NCBI GenBank assembly: GCA_004557315.1
Contig: SFEH01000106.1
Coordinates: 1-7,136 of the forward strand
Direction of reading: 5' to 3'
Length of the DNA stretch: 7,136 nucleotides
Source: Bacteroidales bacterium
GTDB taxonomy: Bacteria > Bacteroidota > Bacteroidia > Bacteroidales > UBA3663
Shown: piece by piece, positions 1 through 5,859 of the stretch
Layout of the letters: every line of letters starts with the position of its first letter
Numbering within the stretch: the stretch's first letter is position 1
Position numbers and translations under genes: made by a program
Notes under the pieces: model-generated
Told to the model about the DNA's origin: nothing
Database searches by the model: none
Seen by the model: only the letters and a program-made list of their open reading frames with translations

Positions 1-139
1 GCCATAGTCGTTCCCCCCGTTTGTTAAACCAGTGAGGGGTTCTGGGGAAAAGAAATACACTTTGGTTATCTCACTCTTCCCGCATCGACTTGTGTGTCTC
101 CTTTTTCCCTTCTGCCTCCCATCCTTGTCCGCCAAAAAA

Positions 140-183
140 TGGGACTTACTTGGGACTCACTTGGGACTTGCTTGGGACTCACA
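140..183. repeat. Four tandem 11-bp direct repeats, consensus TGGGACTYRCT
   Basis: Four head-to-tail 11-bp units lie at 140-150, 151-161, 162-172 and 173-183 without any insertion between them. The unit reads TGGGACT, then T or C, A or G, C and a final T (A in the last copy). The variable base alternates T, C, T, C, so the array also reads as two 22-bp units differing at two positions. It lies just downstream of the leftward promoter element at 239-246 and so would be in that transcript's leader. Spacing near one helical turn suits binding of a protein such as a repressor or a recombinase arm-binding domain, but that role is inference. Confidence 0.8.
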
Positions 184-238
184 CGTCACTGCGTGCGGAC
201 GGAATCGTGAGTGCAATCTGACGTTCAGAATTGCGCTG

Positions 239-246
239 CAAAGGTA
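239..246 (-). promoter_or_regulatory. Leftward Bacteroides-type -7 promoter element
   Basis: Read leftward, this stretch is TACCTTTG, an exact match to the Bacteroides -7 consensus TAnnTTTG, and it is followed by GCAGCGCAA. No good TTTG -33 box is seen 19-21 bases upstream. A transcript would start near 232 and run off the left edge, through the four 11-bp repeats. An ATG on this strand at positions 5-3 may begin the gene it serves, but only two codons lie in the window. Confidence 0.45.
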
Positions 247-315
247 CGGCTTTCCCGGCACGTATGGAACAGTTGTCCCGCCTCTTGAGCAGGCCTTGTC
301 CCGTAGGTTGTGGAG

Positions 316-329
316 GTCTCTAAAGAGAC
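316..329. repeat. Inverted repeat GTCTCT-AA-AGAGAC
   Basis: Perfect 6-bp arms flank a 2-bp centre. It sits about 70 bases upstream of the leftward -7 element in otherwise non-coding DNA. It could be a small operator. The loop is too short for an efficient RNA hairpin and no T-run follows. Confidence 0.35.
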
Positions 330-364
330 AGCTCCCAATGGCTTGCATATCTCAGAAGCATCTC

Positions 365-394
365 AAAAATATCTAAAAATATCTAAAAATATCT
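365..394. repeat. Three tandem 10-bp A-tract repeats AAAAATATCT
   Basis: Identical 10-bp units lie at 365-374, 375-384 and 385-394, followed by a degraded fourth copy that keeps ATATCT near 400-405. Each unit has a run of five A residues in helical phase with its neighbours. Such phasing is known to give intrinsically curved DNA. A curved segment here could help a promoter, an integrase or a replication protein, but the role is inferred. Confidence 0.7.
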
Positions 395-408
395 ACAACA
401 TATCTCAG

Positions 409-432
409 AAATGTTACCTGTTAACGGTAACA
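409..432 (-). terminator. Hairpin of the shared 21-bp inverted repeat; possible terminator of the leftward operon
   Basis: TGTTACC (412-418) and GGTAACA (426-432) are perfect 7-bp arms around a 7-base centre that contains the palindrome GTTAAC. Read leftward, the hairpin is followed by only TTT, so it would be a weak intrinsic terminator. It lies about 255 bases beyond the stop of the 410-aa gene. The same arms and a similar centre recur at 5796-5816, so an operator or boundary role is equally possible. Confidence 0.4.
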
Positions 433-469
433 AATTTCATATCAGCAAAGGTCACTATAATAGTCGTTA

Positions 470-485
470 CGCGCGAGTATGCGCG
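470..485. repeat. GC-rich inverted repeat CGCGC-N6-GCGCG
   Basis: CGCGC at 470-474 and GCGCG at 481-485 form inverted arms. GCGCGA also repeats directly 10 bases apart (471 and 481). It stands out as a GC-rich island in an AT-rich intergenic stretch. No T-run follows on either strand, so a protein-binding site is more likely than a terminator. Confidence 0.4.
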
Positions 486-499
486 ACCCATATACTAAA

Positions 500-520
500 T
501 GATACCGTTATCAGTTAACA
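500..520. repeat. Diverged copy of the 21-bp inverted-repeat element
   Basis: TGATACC (500-506), seven bases, then GTTAACA (514-520) keep the length and outer halves of the element at 412-432, matching it at 13 of 21 positions. The heptad TGATACC is identical to the centre of the copy at 5796-5816. An inner partial palindrome TGATA-CCGT-TATCA is also present. It may be a second binding site for the same factor, though the match is weak. Confidence 0.3.
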
Positions 521-572
521 TATTTAAGTGTCTTTACCTAAAAAAGTAGACAGTTTATTATAGATTTGATTA

Positions 573-691
573 AATCAGTAATCAGTAATCAATAATCAGT
601 AATCAGTAATCAGTAATCAGTCATCAGTAATCAGTAATCAATAATCAGTAATCAGTAATCAATAATCAGTAATCAATAATCAGTAATCAAT
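573..691. repeat. Heptamer tandem array: 17 units of AATCAGT / AATCAAT
   Basis: Seventeen contiguous 7-bp units run from 573 to 691 with no indel: eleven AATCAGT, five AATCAAT (587, 636, 657, 671, 685) and one CATCAGT (622). A partial eighteenth unit starts at 692. Substitutions fall almost only at the sixth base. The array begins in AT-rich intergenic DNA and ends inside the 410-aa leftward gene, whose TGA stop lies in the last unit. Three units equal 21 bp, about two helical turns. Tandem heptamers can change copy number by slippage; a role as iterons or protein-binding array is inference. Confidence 0.95.
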
Positions 692-1919
692 AATCATCCA
701 CCCATTTCTTTAGAGACTCAGCATCAGTTATGCCCAGGCGGATATAGTTGGAAATGGTATCCTTCTTCTTCTTTTCCGAAGGAAATTTATCGCCCATAAT
801 CTCGGCAATCTCCATTGCTTTCAGCTCAGGGTCAAAGGCATGCCTCACGTTGAGCAATTCACCGATTACCTGATACATGGTCTTCCGTCGGCTTGCAGAG
901 CAGAACTTCCTGATGAGGTCATCGCGCAGCTCGAGGTTCTCAAAAGCCTTGTCGAGCATCTCGCACACCCACTGCTGTGAAAAAGGCTTGACCAACCTCG
1001 CCTCAACGATGCTGATGCGGAACTTCACCCAATCCAAGCTCGCCTGCCTTACATGATCCAGCTGGTTTTTCAAGGTCTGCTCCTTCAGTTCGTCAGCACT
1101 CAATCCGCAGTCCTTCGCCTCATTATCGCTCACCTCACGGTCGAGGTACACCACTTCATGTCCTGCCAGCTTGCCGAAGTGTTCAACCGAACGCACCATA
1201 GCCATCACGGCGTGCAGCGAATCCAAGTCGGCATCCGTCTCGTGGGCATATCTCCACAACACGCGCCCGATGGCCTCATGATACAGCTCGAGGTTGTTGT
1301 CGCTGATAACCTTGGGCACTATTGTCCGCAAGTCTTTCAGATGCATCTGGTATTGCTCCTCGTAGAACTGCGCCCTGTTGGCCTGCACCGAACAAACCGA
1401 CTCGTTGCGCATCAACCCACGCTGATGCCGTTCCCAGTGCCGCTTGTTATACTCGCTCAGTTCGTCCTTGCTGTAGCAGATATAGAGGTCAGCCCTGTCG
1501 GTAGGGAAGAACACTCTGTGCAGGTCATACAGCTTTTCGCAGAGCGCGGTGAGCTGAAGATTCAAGTCGCCCGGCAAGCCATACTCAAGGTCGGCATCCC
1601 CGCAGTAGCCATCGTCATAGAACGGATGGGCAAGCAGGCGGTCGATCTGATCTTCCAGCCTAATGATTTCTTCCTCAATGTCGAAGTTGTGGATCTGCTC
1701 TCTGAACACCGGCAGGCGGTTGCTGTATTTCGCCGACATCTCGCCAAAGTGGTCGCAAACGGCAGTCAGCTCCAGCGTCAGCGCGTCGCACATGGCGAAG
1801 AATGCAGTCTTCTGAGTCAGGCAATCCAGACAATCGTTGATGCAGCGGTGCACGTCGTCCATAATCTGCTTGGGCGACTTTTTCGGCAGATAGATGTTTC
1901 CCTGGTTAATTATCGTCAT
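687..1919 (-). CDS. Uncharacterised 410-aa protein, second gene of the leftward pair
   Basis: I do not recognise the family. The 410-residue product has no signal peptide or membrane segment, so it is probably cytoplasmic. It is mainly helical and acidic in its first half, with acidic stretches such as DIEEEIIRLEDQIDRLL near residues 79-95. The C-terminal 60 residues are more basic, with a lysine cluster (SEKKKKDTISNYIRLG) before a closing KKWVDDY. That tail could bind nucleic acid or a partner, but no helix-turn-helix or catalytic motif is clear. The ATG lies inside the end of the upstream 229-aa gene (14-base overlap, shifted frame), implying translational coupling and joint function. Its TGA stop lies in the last unit of the heptamer array, so changes in array length should not change the protein. 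It is a long, coherent frame with normal codon use and I consider it a real gene. Confidence 0.85.
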   Translation of the reverse strand: MTIINQGNIYLPKKSPKQIMDDVHRCINDCLDCLTQKTAFFAMCDALTLELTAVCDHFGEMSAKYSNRLPVFREQIHNFDIEEEIIRLEDQIDRLLAHPFYDDGYCGDADLEYGLPGDLNLQLTALCEKLYDLHRVFFPTDRADLYICYSKDELSEYNKRHWERHQRGLMRNESVCSVQANRAQFYEEQYQMHLKDLRTIVPKVISDNNLELYHEAIGRVLWRYAHETDADLDSLHAVMAMVRSVEHFGKLAGHEVVYLDREVSDNEAKDCGLSADELKEQTLKNQLDHVRQASLDWVKFRISIVEARLVKPFSQQWVCEMLDKAFENLELRDDLIRKFCSASRRKTMYQVIGELLNVRHAFDPELKAMEIAEIMGDKFPSEKKKKDTISNYIRLGITDAESLKKWVDDY

Positions 1920-2595
1920 GACATTCGTCCTGTTCTTTGGTTATGCGTTCTCCGTATAGCTGCTTTCGCTGCTCGATAGCCTCCAGTCGCTTCTCCACCC
2001 ATTCCTTGTTCATCTCCTTTGCCTCGCTTTTTCTCTCGGCGCGTTCCTTCTCGATGGTCAGCTCATACATGCGCTGCATGATCCACGCGAAACGCTGCAT
2101 GATAGGACCCGACTGCTGCGGCACGAGCATGCTTTCCCAGCGCATCAGGTTGTGCAGATACACATTGATATCGTCCATCTCGGTCAGCGTCTCGCTCTCG
2201 TAGAGAGGTATGATCCAGCCTTGCTTGCCGTCGATGGTCGTCTCCTCGGGCAGACGCTCGTCGAGGTGCAAACCCAGAGCGCCCAGTTCCCACGGGTCGA
2301 GCTGAAACCACTTCCACTTGGCCGTATCGCTGCCGTCGGGGAAGATGGGCTTGTCGTTCTGGTCGAAGAAGGTGATGCGGCCGCTCGGCACATGGCTGCA
2401 CGTCCAGCTGGTCATCGCGCTCTCGATATTGTCCACCTTGCCTTTCTCCACAAACACGTAGTAGGGGAAAAAATGCTCCATCTCAAAACCCATGGCCTCT
2501 TCGGGTCTCACGAACGAAGAGAAGCAGACGCGGTCGCGCCGCCAGCGAGCATTGATAGGGCTTTGCACTATTTCCTGATTAATCTTCGATTCCAT
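1906..2595 (-). CDS. Uncharacterised 229-aa protein with charged C-terminal helix, first gene of the leftward pair
   Basis: The family is not recognised. Residues 1-130 look globular and aromatic-rich, with many tryptophans (W18, W64, W94, W96, W102, W127). Residues 165-225 form a long, highly charged segment rich in Glu, Lys and Arg that should be a continuous helix or coiled coil. No signal peptide or membrane segment is seen, so a cytoplasmic protein is likely. The ATG at 2595 is preceded by an A/T-rich stretch, as usual in Bacteroidota. The gene faces away from the replication genes across a 242-base control region holding repeated CGTATT motifs, one of which ends only about 9 bases upstream of this start. 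The stop overlaps the 410-aa gene by 14 bases. The helix may mediate oligomerisation or pairing with that product (inference). Confidence 0.85.
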   Translation of the reverse strand: MESKINQEIVQSPINARWRRDRVCFSSFVRPEEAMGFEMEHFFPYYVFVEKGKVDNIESAMTSWTCSHVPSGRITFFDQNDKPIFPDGSDTAKWKWFQLDPWELGALGLHLDERLPEETTIDGKQGWIIPLYESETLTEMDDINVYLHNLMRWESMLVPQQSGPIMQRFAWIMQRMYELTIEKERAERKSEAKEMNKEWVEKRLEAIEQRKQLYGERITKEQDECHDDN

Positions 2596-2603
2596 CTATA
2601 TTT

Positions 2604-2765
2604 CGTATTTCGGGCACGTATTGCAGTTTCAAGCTGCGATGCGTGCTTATTTTTTTGTTTGTGTATATCTATTGACTATCAATGTGTTGCGACACTATTT
2701 CGCGTATTGAAAACGCGTATTTCAACTATTTTTCTGAGAAAGATTGAATACGTGGAATACGTATT
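2604..2765. promoter_or_regulatory. Divergent control region with seven CGTATT/AATACG motifs
   Basis: The hexamer CGTATT occurs forward at 2604, 2617, 2703, 2716 and 2760 and reversed (AATACG) at 2747 and 2756. Two forward pairs each have a 13-bp period (2604/2617 and 2703/2716). The reversed pair has a 9-bp period, and its second copy fuses with the last forward one into the perfect palindrome AATACGTATT (2756-2765). About 0.1 copies would be expected by chance in this 242-base gap. It separates the leftward gene pair from the rightward replication genes. It is probably a cluster of binding sites for a regulator of both units or for a replication initiator; which one cannot be told. Confidence 0.65.
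2671..2683. repeat. Inverted repeat ATTGA-CTA-TCAAT
   Basis: Perfect 5-bp arms around a 3-bp centre lie between the two CGTATT pairs of the divergent control region. TTGAAA-N7-TTTCAA (2707-2725) is a second small inverted repeat in the same region. Either could be an operator half-site arrangement; neither is followed by a T-run. Confidence 0.3.
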
Positions 2766-2768
2766 AAG

Positions 2769-2801
2769 TTTGCAGCGGATTTCATAATCCAATGTTCTTT
2801 G
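2769..2801 (+). promoter_or_regulatory. Candidate promoter for the rightward replication operon
   Basis: TTTG at 2769-2772 is separated by 21 bases from GTTCTTTG at 2794-2801. This fits the Bacteroides layout TTTG-N19-21-TAnnTTTG, although the first two bases of the -7 box do not match. Transcription would start near 2808, about 30 bases before the ATG at 2838. The palindromic CGTATT motif at 2756-2765 lies right next to the -33 box, well placed for a regulator. Confidence 0.35.
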
Positions 2802-2837
2802 ACATTATGTAAAACCCGCAAAAAACTGAACTGCAAA

Positions 2838-3086
2838 ATGGAAAAATTCATTCGCAAGTCTCCCCAACAGCAAGTGTGGGAGCTCCTCCGCACGGAGGAT
2901 CAGCGTGCCATCGTGGCGAGCAATCTCCGCCACATCAAGCATCGCACGCAGTATGACCTTTGTATCGCACTCGTTGCCTACCTTCGCTGGGGCATCATCC
3001 GCCCCTTCGACGACACATGGGTCAACCGCAATTACCAGGCTCTCGTGCTGTATCTGCGTACCGAACGCGAGCTTGGAAATCTTTAG
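2838..3086 (+). CDS. Small uncharacterised 82-aa protein, first gene of the replication operon
   Basis: The product is an 82-residue, mostly helical protein with no signal peptide or membrane segment. It is basic in the N-terminal half (MEKFIRKSPQQQ, SNLRHIKHRTQYD) and rich in Leu, Arg and aromatics later. I do not recognise a family. A TTG at 2799 could extend the frame by 13 residues, but the ATG at 2838 has an A-rich leader and lies downstream of the candidate promoter, so it is preferred. Being first in line with the ATPase and primase genes, it may be an accessory DNA-binding or regulatory protein of the same replication unit. That is inference from context and charge only. Confidence 0.7.
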   Translation: MEKFIRKSPQQQVWELLRTEDQRAIVASNLRHIKHRTQYDLCIALVAYLRWGIIRPFDDTWVNRNYQALVLYLRTERELGNL

Positions 3087-3122
3087 TTAACAGTATTATT
3101 CATCTTAAAATTTTGTAGAATC

Positions 3123-3371
3123 ATGACAAAAGAATCTTACAAGGCCAAAGTCACCCGTGATGACGACGGCACCATTCTCGTCAAGCCTTATGCTCACACC
3201 GAGCATACACGCTATCCTGTAGTCAAGAAAACCCTGCATGGCTCACTCAGCGAGACCGGCTCAACCTTCCGCCTGCTCATCTCGGTGAGCAAGGGACTGG
3301 GAAAGAAGCACGCAGCCGAGGTGATGCTCGATGAGGCTACCCAAGCCGCAGAATTTCTTTACGATCTCTAA
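3123..3371 (+). CDS. Small uncharacterised 82-aa protein upstream of the ATPase
   Basis: This 82-residue frame starts at an ATG 36 bases after the previous stop. Residues 1-55 look like beta strands with charged turns (KAKVTRDDDGTILVKPY, then STFRLLISVSKGL). Residues 58-82 form a likely amphipathic helix (KKHAAEVMLDEATQAAEFLYDL). No signal peptide, membrane segment or known motif is seen, and no family is recognised. The gene is close to and in line with the helicase-like ATPase, so they are probably cotranscribed. A small accessory factor such as a single-strand DNA-binding or loader protein is possible, but nothing in the sequence demonstrates it. Its TAA stop is the first unit of a short TAACCCC repeat. 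Confidence 0.7.
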   Translation: MTKESYKAKVTRDDDGTILVKPYAHTEHTRYPVVKKTLHGSLSETGSTFRLLISVSKGLGKKHAAEVMLDEATQAAEFLYDL

Positions 3372-3388
3372 CCCTAACCCCTAACCCC
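3369..3388. repeat. Three TAACCC(C) repeats between the 82-aa gene and the ATPase gene
   Basis: TAACCC (3369-3374), TAACCCC (3375-3381) and TAACCCC (3382-3388) lie head to tail. The first TAA is the stop codon of the 82-aa gene, and the array ends seven bases before the next ATG. The other strand has three G-runs, one short of a classical intramolecular quadruplex. The array most likely arose by slippage and sets the spacing upstream of the ATPase start. Confidence 0.7.
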
Positions 3389-3395
3389 AAAAAAT

Positions 3396-4784
3396 ATGTC
3401 CAAAACAGCAAACATTCCATTAAGCGTCGCCGACGAGGAGTACGACCCTCTCAAGGGGGTCAGGCTCCCTCGCGACAAGGACTTGCCGCCAGTCATGCGC
3501 GAACTGGTGAGCAATGCTCCTACGAAGTTCAAGGTACCCACATTCGTCACCTGCCTTGCACCCCTCGGGTGCATGAGTACACGCGTTCGTACCTATTACA
3601 CGTTCGACCAGGACCCCCACGCACTGCTCTTTCAGGTCATCGTGTGTGCCGATCAGTCGGGAGGCAAGAGTTTTGCGCGTTCAATCGAGCATACCATCAT
3701 GAATCCGCTCCACGTGAGGGATCAGGAGCTGCGACGCATTGAACAGCAGTATCGCGAACTGAAGCAGACTCGCGCCAAGAACAGCAAGCTGCCCGACCCT
3801 CCGCTCACCGATGTGCGCACATGTCCTGCATCCATCTCCATCGCACAGATAGTGAAACGCGCCGACACCTTTCTGCGCAAATACTCACAGCCACTCACCA
3901 TGTGGATATGGGCAGATGAGCTGGCAGCAGCCACCGACAGCAACAAGCGAGCGTTTTCCAATCTGCAGACCATCAGTCGCATTGCCTACGACCTCGGCTC
4001 GGAGTTCGGTGTGGATTATCTCTCTGACAACAGCTATTCTGCCACCGTGGATATCATCTACTGCTCGCTCTTCTGCGCCACCCCTTCATCGCTCGACGAG
4101 TTCATGACCCGCCGTCAGCTGGAGGGCGGTAACGTGACCCGAACCATACTCTGCGACCTGGGCAACCAGTTGGGCGACGATGCCCCGGAGTTCCAGCGTA
4201 TCACCACCACTCAGCAGGCACTCATTGACAAGGTGCTGCAGCTGATGATGGACGATACCTACGGAGGGGATGGCGAGATCATGGCAGAGAAGTGGATCGA
4301 CATGAGCTGGCTCGACAAGACAGTGCGCAAGTGGTGCATGCAGAAGAACCTTGAGGCGGTCAAGTCGGGCTCGGCATCGCTGGGTGTCTTTTTCAAGCGC
4401 TCCAGCGTGTCGGCTTTCAGGGCTGCATGCCTCTGCAAGTATCTCTACGACATCGAGAAGCAGGTTGACGCGAGCAACGCCAAGAGCGACGAGCTCATCG
4501 AGCGGCTCTGCCGACAGATCTATCTCTACATGGCTGAATACATCCTCAACTCGATGCTCCAGAAATGGGGCGCGGCTTACGAGGAGTTGCAGGTGAAGCG
4601 TGTGCAGGCTCAGCGACCCAAGCTGACGCTCTTCGACCAGCTGCCGCAGCAGTTCACACGCGACCAGCTTCAGGAGCTCTGCACCAAGCTCAACCTGGGT
4701 ACGCCTGTGCGCGTCTTCCTTGCCAAGTGGACGGCTCGCAAGCTCATCAACAAGCTCGACAAGAATGTCTTTGTGAAACTCTAA
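3396..4784 (+). CDS. Helicase-type P-loop ATPase (DUF3987-like), 462 aa
   Basis: The protein has a Walker A motif, ADQSGGKS at residues 85-92, fitting [AG]x4GK[ST], with K91 as the phosphate-binding lysine. A Walker B motif follows at about residues 167-175 (LTMWIWADE), ending in D174-E175. Motif spacing and the later segment with SLFCATPSS and LEGGNVTRTIL resemble DUF3987 and RepA-like helicases carried by Bacteroidales mobile elements and phages. That assignment is by pattern, not a search. The C-terminus (FTRDQLQELC to KNVFVKL) looks like the small helical or winged domain that often ends such proteins. It probably unwinds or loads onto DNA as an oligomer in the cytoplasm. It lies 14 bases upstream of the primase gene and is surely in the same operon, so a helicase-primase pair is the natural reading. 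The ATG has an AAAAAAT leader. No VirE-type N-terminal domain is present. Confidence 0.75.
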   Translation: MSKTANIPLSVADEEYDPLKGVRLPRDKDLPPVMRELVSNAPTKFKVPTFVTCLAPLGCMSTRVRTYYTFDQDPHALLFQVIVCADQSGGKSFARSIEHTIMNPLHVRDQELRRIEQQYRELKQTRAKNSKLPDPPLTDVRTCPASISIAQIVKRADTFLRKYSQPLTMWIWADELAAATDSNKRAFSNLQTISRIAYDLGSEFGVDYLSDNSYSATVDIIYCSLFCATPSSLDEFMTRRQLEGGNVTRTILCDLGNQLGDDAPEFQRITTTQQALIDKVLQLMMDDTYGGDGEIMAEKWIDMSWLDKTVRKWCMQKNLEAVKSGSASLGVFFKRSSVSAFRAACLCKYLYDIEKQVDASNAKSDELIERLCRQIYLYMAEYILNSMLQKWGAAYEELQVKRVQAQRPKLTLFDQLPQQFTRDQLQELCTKLNLGTPVRVFLAKWTARKLINKLDKNVFVKL

Positions 4785-4798
4785 GCTCTCATAGCTCT

Positions 4799-5794
4799 AT
4801 GATTCCGCAGAACATTATTGACCGATTGAATGAGCTGCCCATCGAGCAGGTGGCAGAGGAAGTGGGACTCACGGTTTCGCATCACAAGTCGCTCTGTCCG
4901 TTTCATCCCGACAGCCGACCTTCGCTCACCTTCAACTGTGCGAAGAACCGCTACAAGTGCTATGTGTGCGAATCCTACGGCGGACCCATCGACCTTGCCC
5001 TCAAGCAACTGGGACTCAGCTTCACCGATGCCTGCCGATGGTTGGGCAATCGCTTTGGTATCTATTTCGACGAGGAGCAACGCTCGCCTCGATGGAGCAG
5101 CATCAAGGCGGTGCCCATCAGGGCGGCCAGGAAGGAAGTCAGGACCTATCCCGTTGACAAGGAGTATCTCGCTTCGCTGATGCGAAATCCGGTACTCAAT
5201 CAGGAGGCACAGCGGTTTCTCTTTGAGGAGCGACGGCTGAACAGGGCTGTCGTCAGCTGGTGTGGCATCAGCAGTTGCAGCGTTCCTACACCGTGCTGGC
5301 GCAATGGCCGACCCTTCTACGATGCACCCTCTCTGCTCATTCCCTATAAGGATGCCGACGGCAGGATCATGAGCGTGCAGGGAAGGTATCTGGGCGATGA
5401 CAAGCATTCGCAGATTCCGCGATTCCGCTTTCCGAGGAACAGTGAGTGCCACGTGTTCAACCTCCCCATCCTCAAGCTGCTCAAGCCCGGCGAACCGCTC
5501 TTCATCTCTGAGGGAGTGACCGACTGCCTTGCCCTGCTCAGTGCCGGACACAAGGCCATCGCCATTCCCAGTGCTACCTTGCTGAAGCGCGAGGACATCG
5601 ACCTCATCCGCTCAATGCTCATCGCTCAAAGCTCATCGTTCCACATCTATCCCGACAACGATGAACCAGGCGAACGGCTCTATCAGCAGTTGCTATCCGT
5701 TGCCAACGAGCTCGGCTACTGTCTGGTAAGGCACGAACTGCCCAGCGGCTGCAAGGATTTCGCTCAGTATTGGGCAATGTCTAATCGCCATTAG
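4799..5794 (+). CDS. DnaG-like primase with CHC2 zinc finger and TOPRIM motifs, 331 aa
   Basis: It makes short RNA primers for DNA replication. Residues 33-57 form a CHC2 zinc finger: C33-P-F-H36, then C54-Y-V-C57. A middle RNA-polymerase-like region follows, with IPYKDADGRIMSVQGRY at residues 181-197. TOPRIM motifs come next: the glutamate in SEGVTD (E238) and YPDND with D286 and D288, the expected metal-binding acids. At 331 aa it is about half the length of bacterial DnaG and lacks the C-terminal helicase-binding domain, as in many phage and plasmid primases. The ATG at 4799 is chosen because the frame upstream overlaps the ATPase gene and the zinc finger starts soon after M1. It follows the ATPase by 14 bases and probably works with it. 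A hairpin with a T-run follows two bases after the stop. All key residues are intact. Confidence 0.9.
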   Translation: MIPQNIIDRLNELPIEQVAEEVGLTVSHHKSLCPFHPDSRPSLTFNCAKNRYKCYVCESYGGPIDLALKQLGLSFTDACRWLGNRFGIYFDEEQRSPRWSSIKAVPIRAARKEVRTYPVDKEYLASLMRNPVLNQEAQRFLFEERRLNRAVVSWCGISSCSVPTPCWRNGRPFYDAPSLLIPYKDADGRIMSVQGRYLGDDKHSQIPRFRFPRNSECHVFNLPILKLLKPGEPLFISEGVTDCLALLSAGHKAIAIPSATLLKREDIDLIRSMLIAQSSSFHIYPDNDEPGERLYQQLLSVANELGYCLVRHELPSGCKDFAQYWAMSNRH

Positions 5795-5795
5795 G

Positions 5796-5821
5796 TGTTA
5801 CCTGATACCGGTAACATTTTT
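5796..5821 (+). terminator. Intrinsic-like terminator formed by the shared 21-bp inverted repeat
   Basis: TGTTACC (5796-5802) and GGTAACA (5810-5816) pair perfectly across a 7-base centre, TGATACC, and are followed at once by TTTTT (5817-5821). Two G-U pairs could extend the stem. It begins two bases after the primase stop, so it should end or reduce transcription of the replication operon before the lysis-type genes. It matches the element at 412-432 at 19 of 21 positions in the same orientation. The centre also contains the palindrome ACCGGT (5807-5812). Confidence 0.6.
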
Positions 5822-5859
5822 CCAATCATACTATTAATTTTTTTATCATTTTCAAAAAT

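Larger units (their letters stand above)
1..572. other. Gene-free, repeat-rich intergenic region
   Basis: No convincing gene lies here. Open frames of up to 114 codons exist but run through the 11-bp and 10-bp repeats, have odd composition and no recognisable protein features. The stretch carries the 11-bp array, a leftward promoter element, curved-DNA repeats and several inverted repeats listed separately. It becomes AT-rich after about 360. The density of sites suggests a control, recombination or replication-origin region, perhaps for a gene left of the window. Confidence 0.6.

Noticed and set aside
1..5. Start codon of a leftward gene at the window edge
   Set aside because: ATG is present on the minus strand at 5-3, but two codons are not enough to call a gene; it is mentioned only as context for the promoter element.
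32..376. A 114-codon plus-strand frame starting at a GTG-type codon
   Set aside because: It runs through the 11-bp and 10-bp repeat arrays, has low-complexity composition and no recognisable protein feature, and overlaps a likely leftward leader.
573..691. Heptamer array as a CRISPR array
   Set aside because: The units are 7 bp, directly contiguous, without spacers.
1053..1979. A 308-codon plus-strand frame opposite the 410-aa gene
   Set aside because: It is an antisense shadow of a better-supported gene, lacks protein-like domain structure and results from that gene's GC-biased third positions.
3369..3388. Telomere-like or G-quadruplex element from the TAACCCC repeats
   Set aside because: Only three G-runs are present on the opposite strand and the setting is a short bacterial intergenic gap; slippage is a simpler explanation.
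4785..4798. AGCTCT direct repeat between the ATPase and primase genes as a regulatory site
   Set aside because: Two 6-bp copies in a 14-base gap are too little to separate from chance.
4781..5551. A 256-codon minus-strand frame opposite the primase gene
   Set aside because: The plus strand encodes an intact zinc finger and TOPRIM motifs, so the antisense frame is a shadow.
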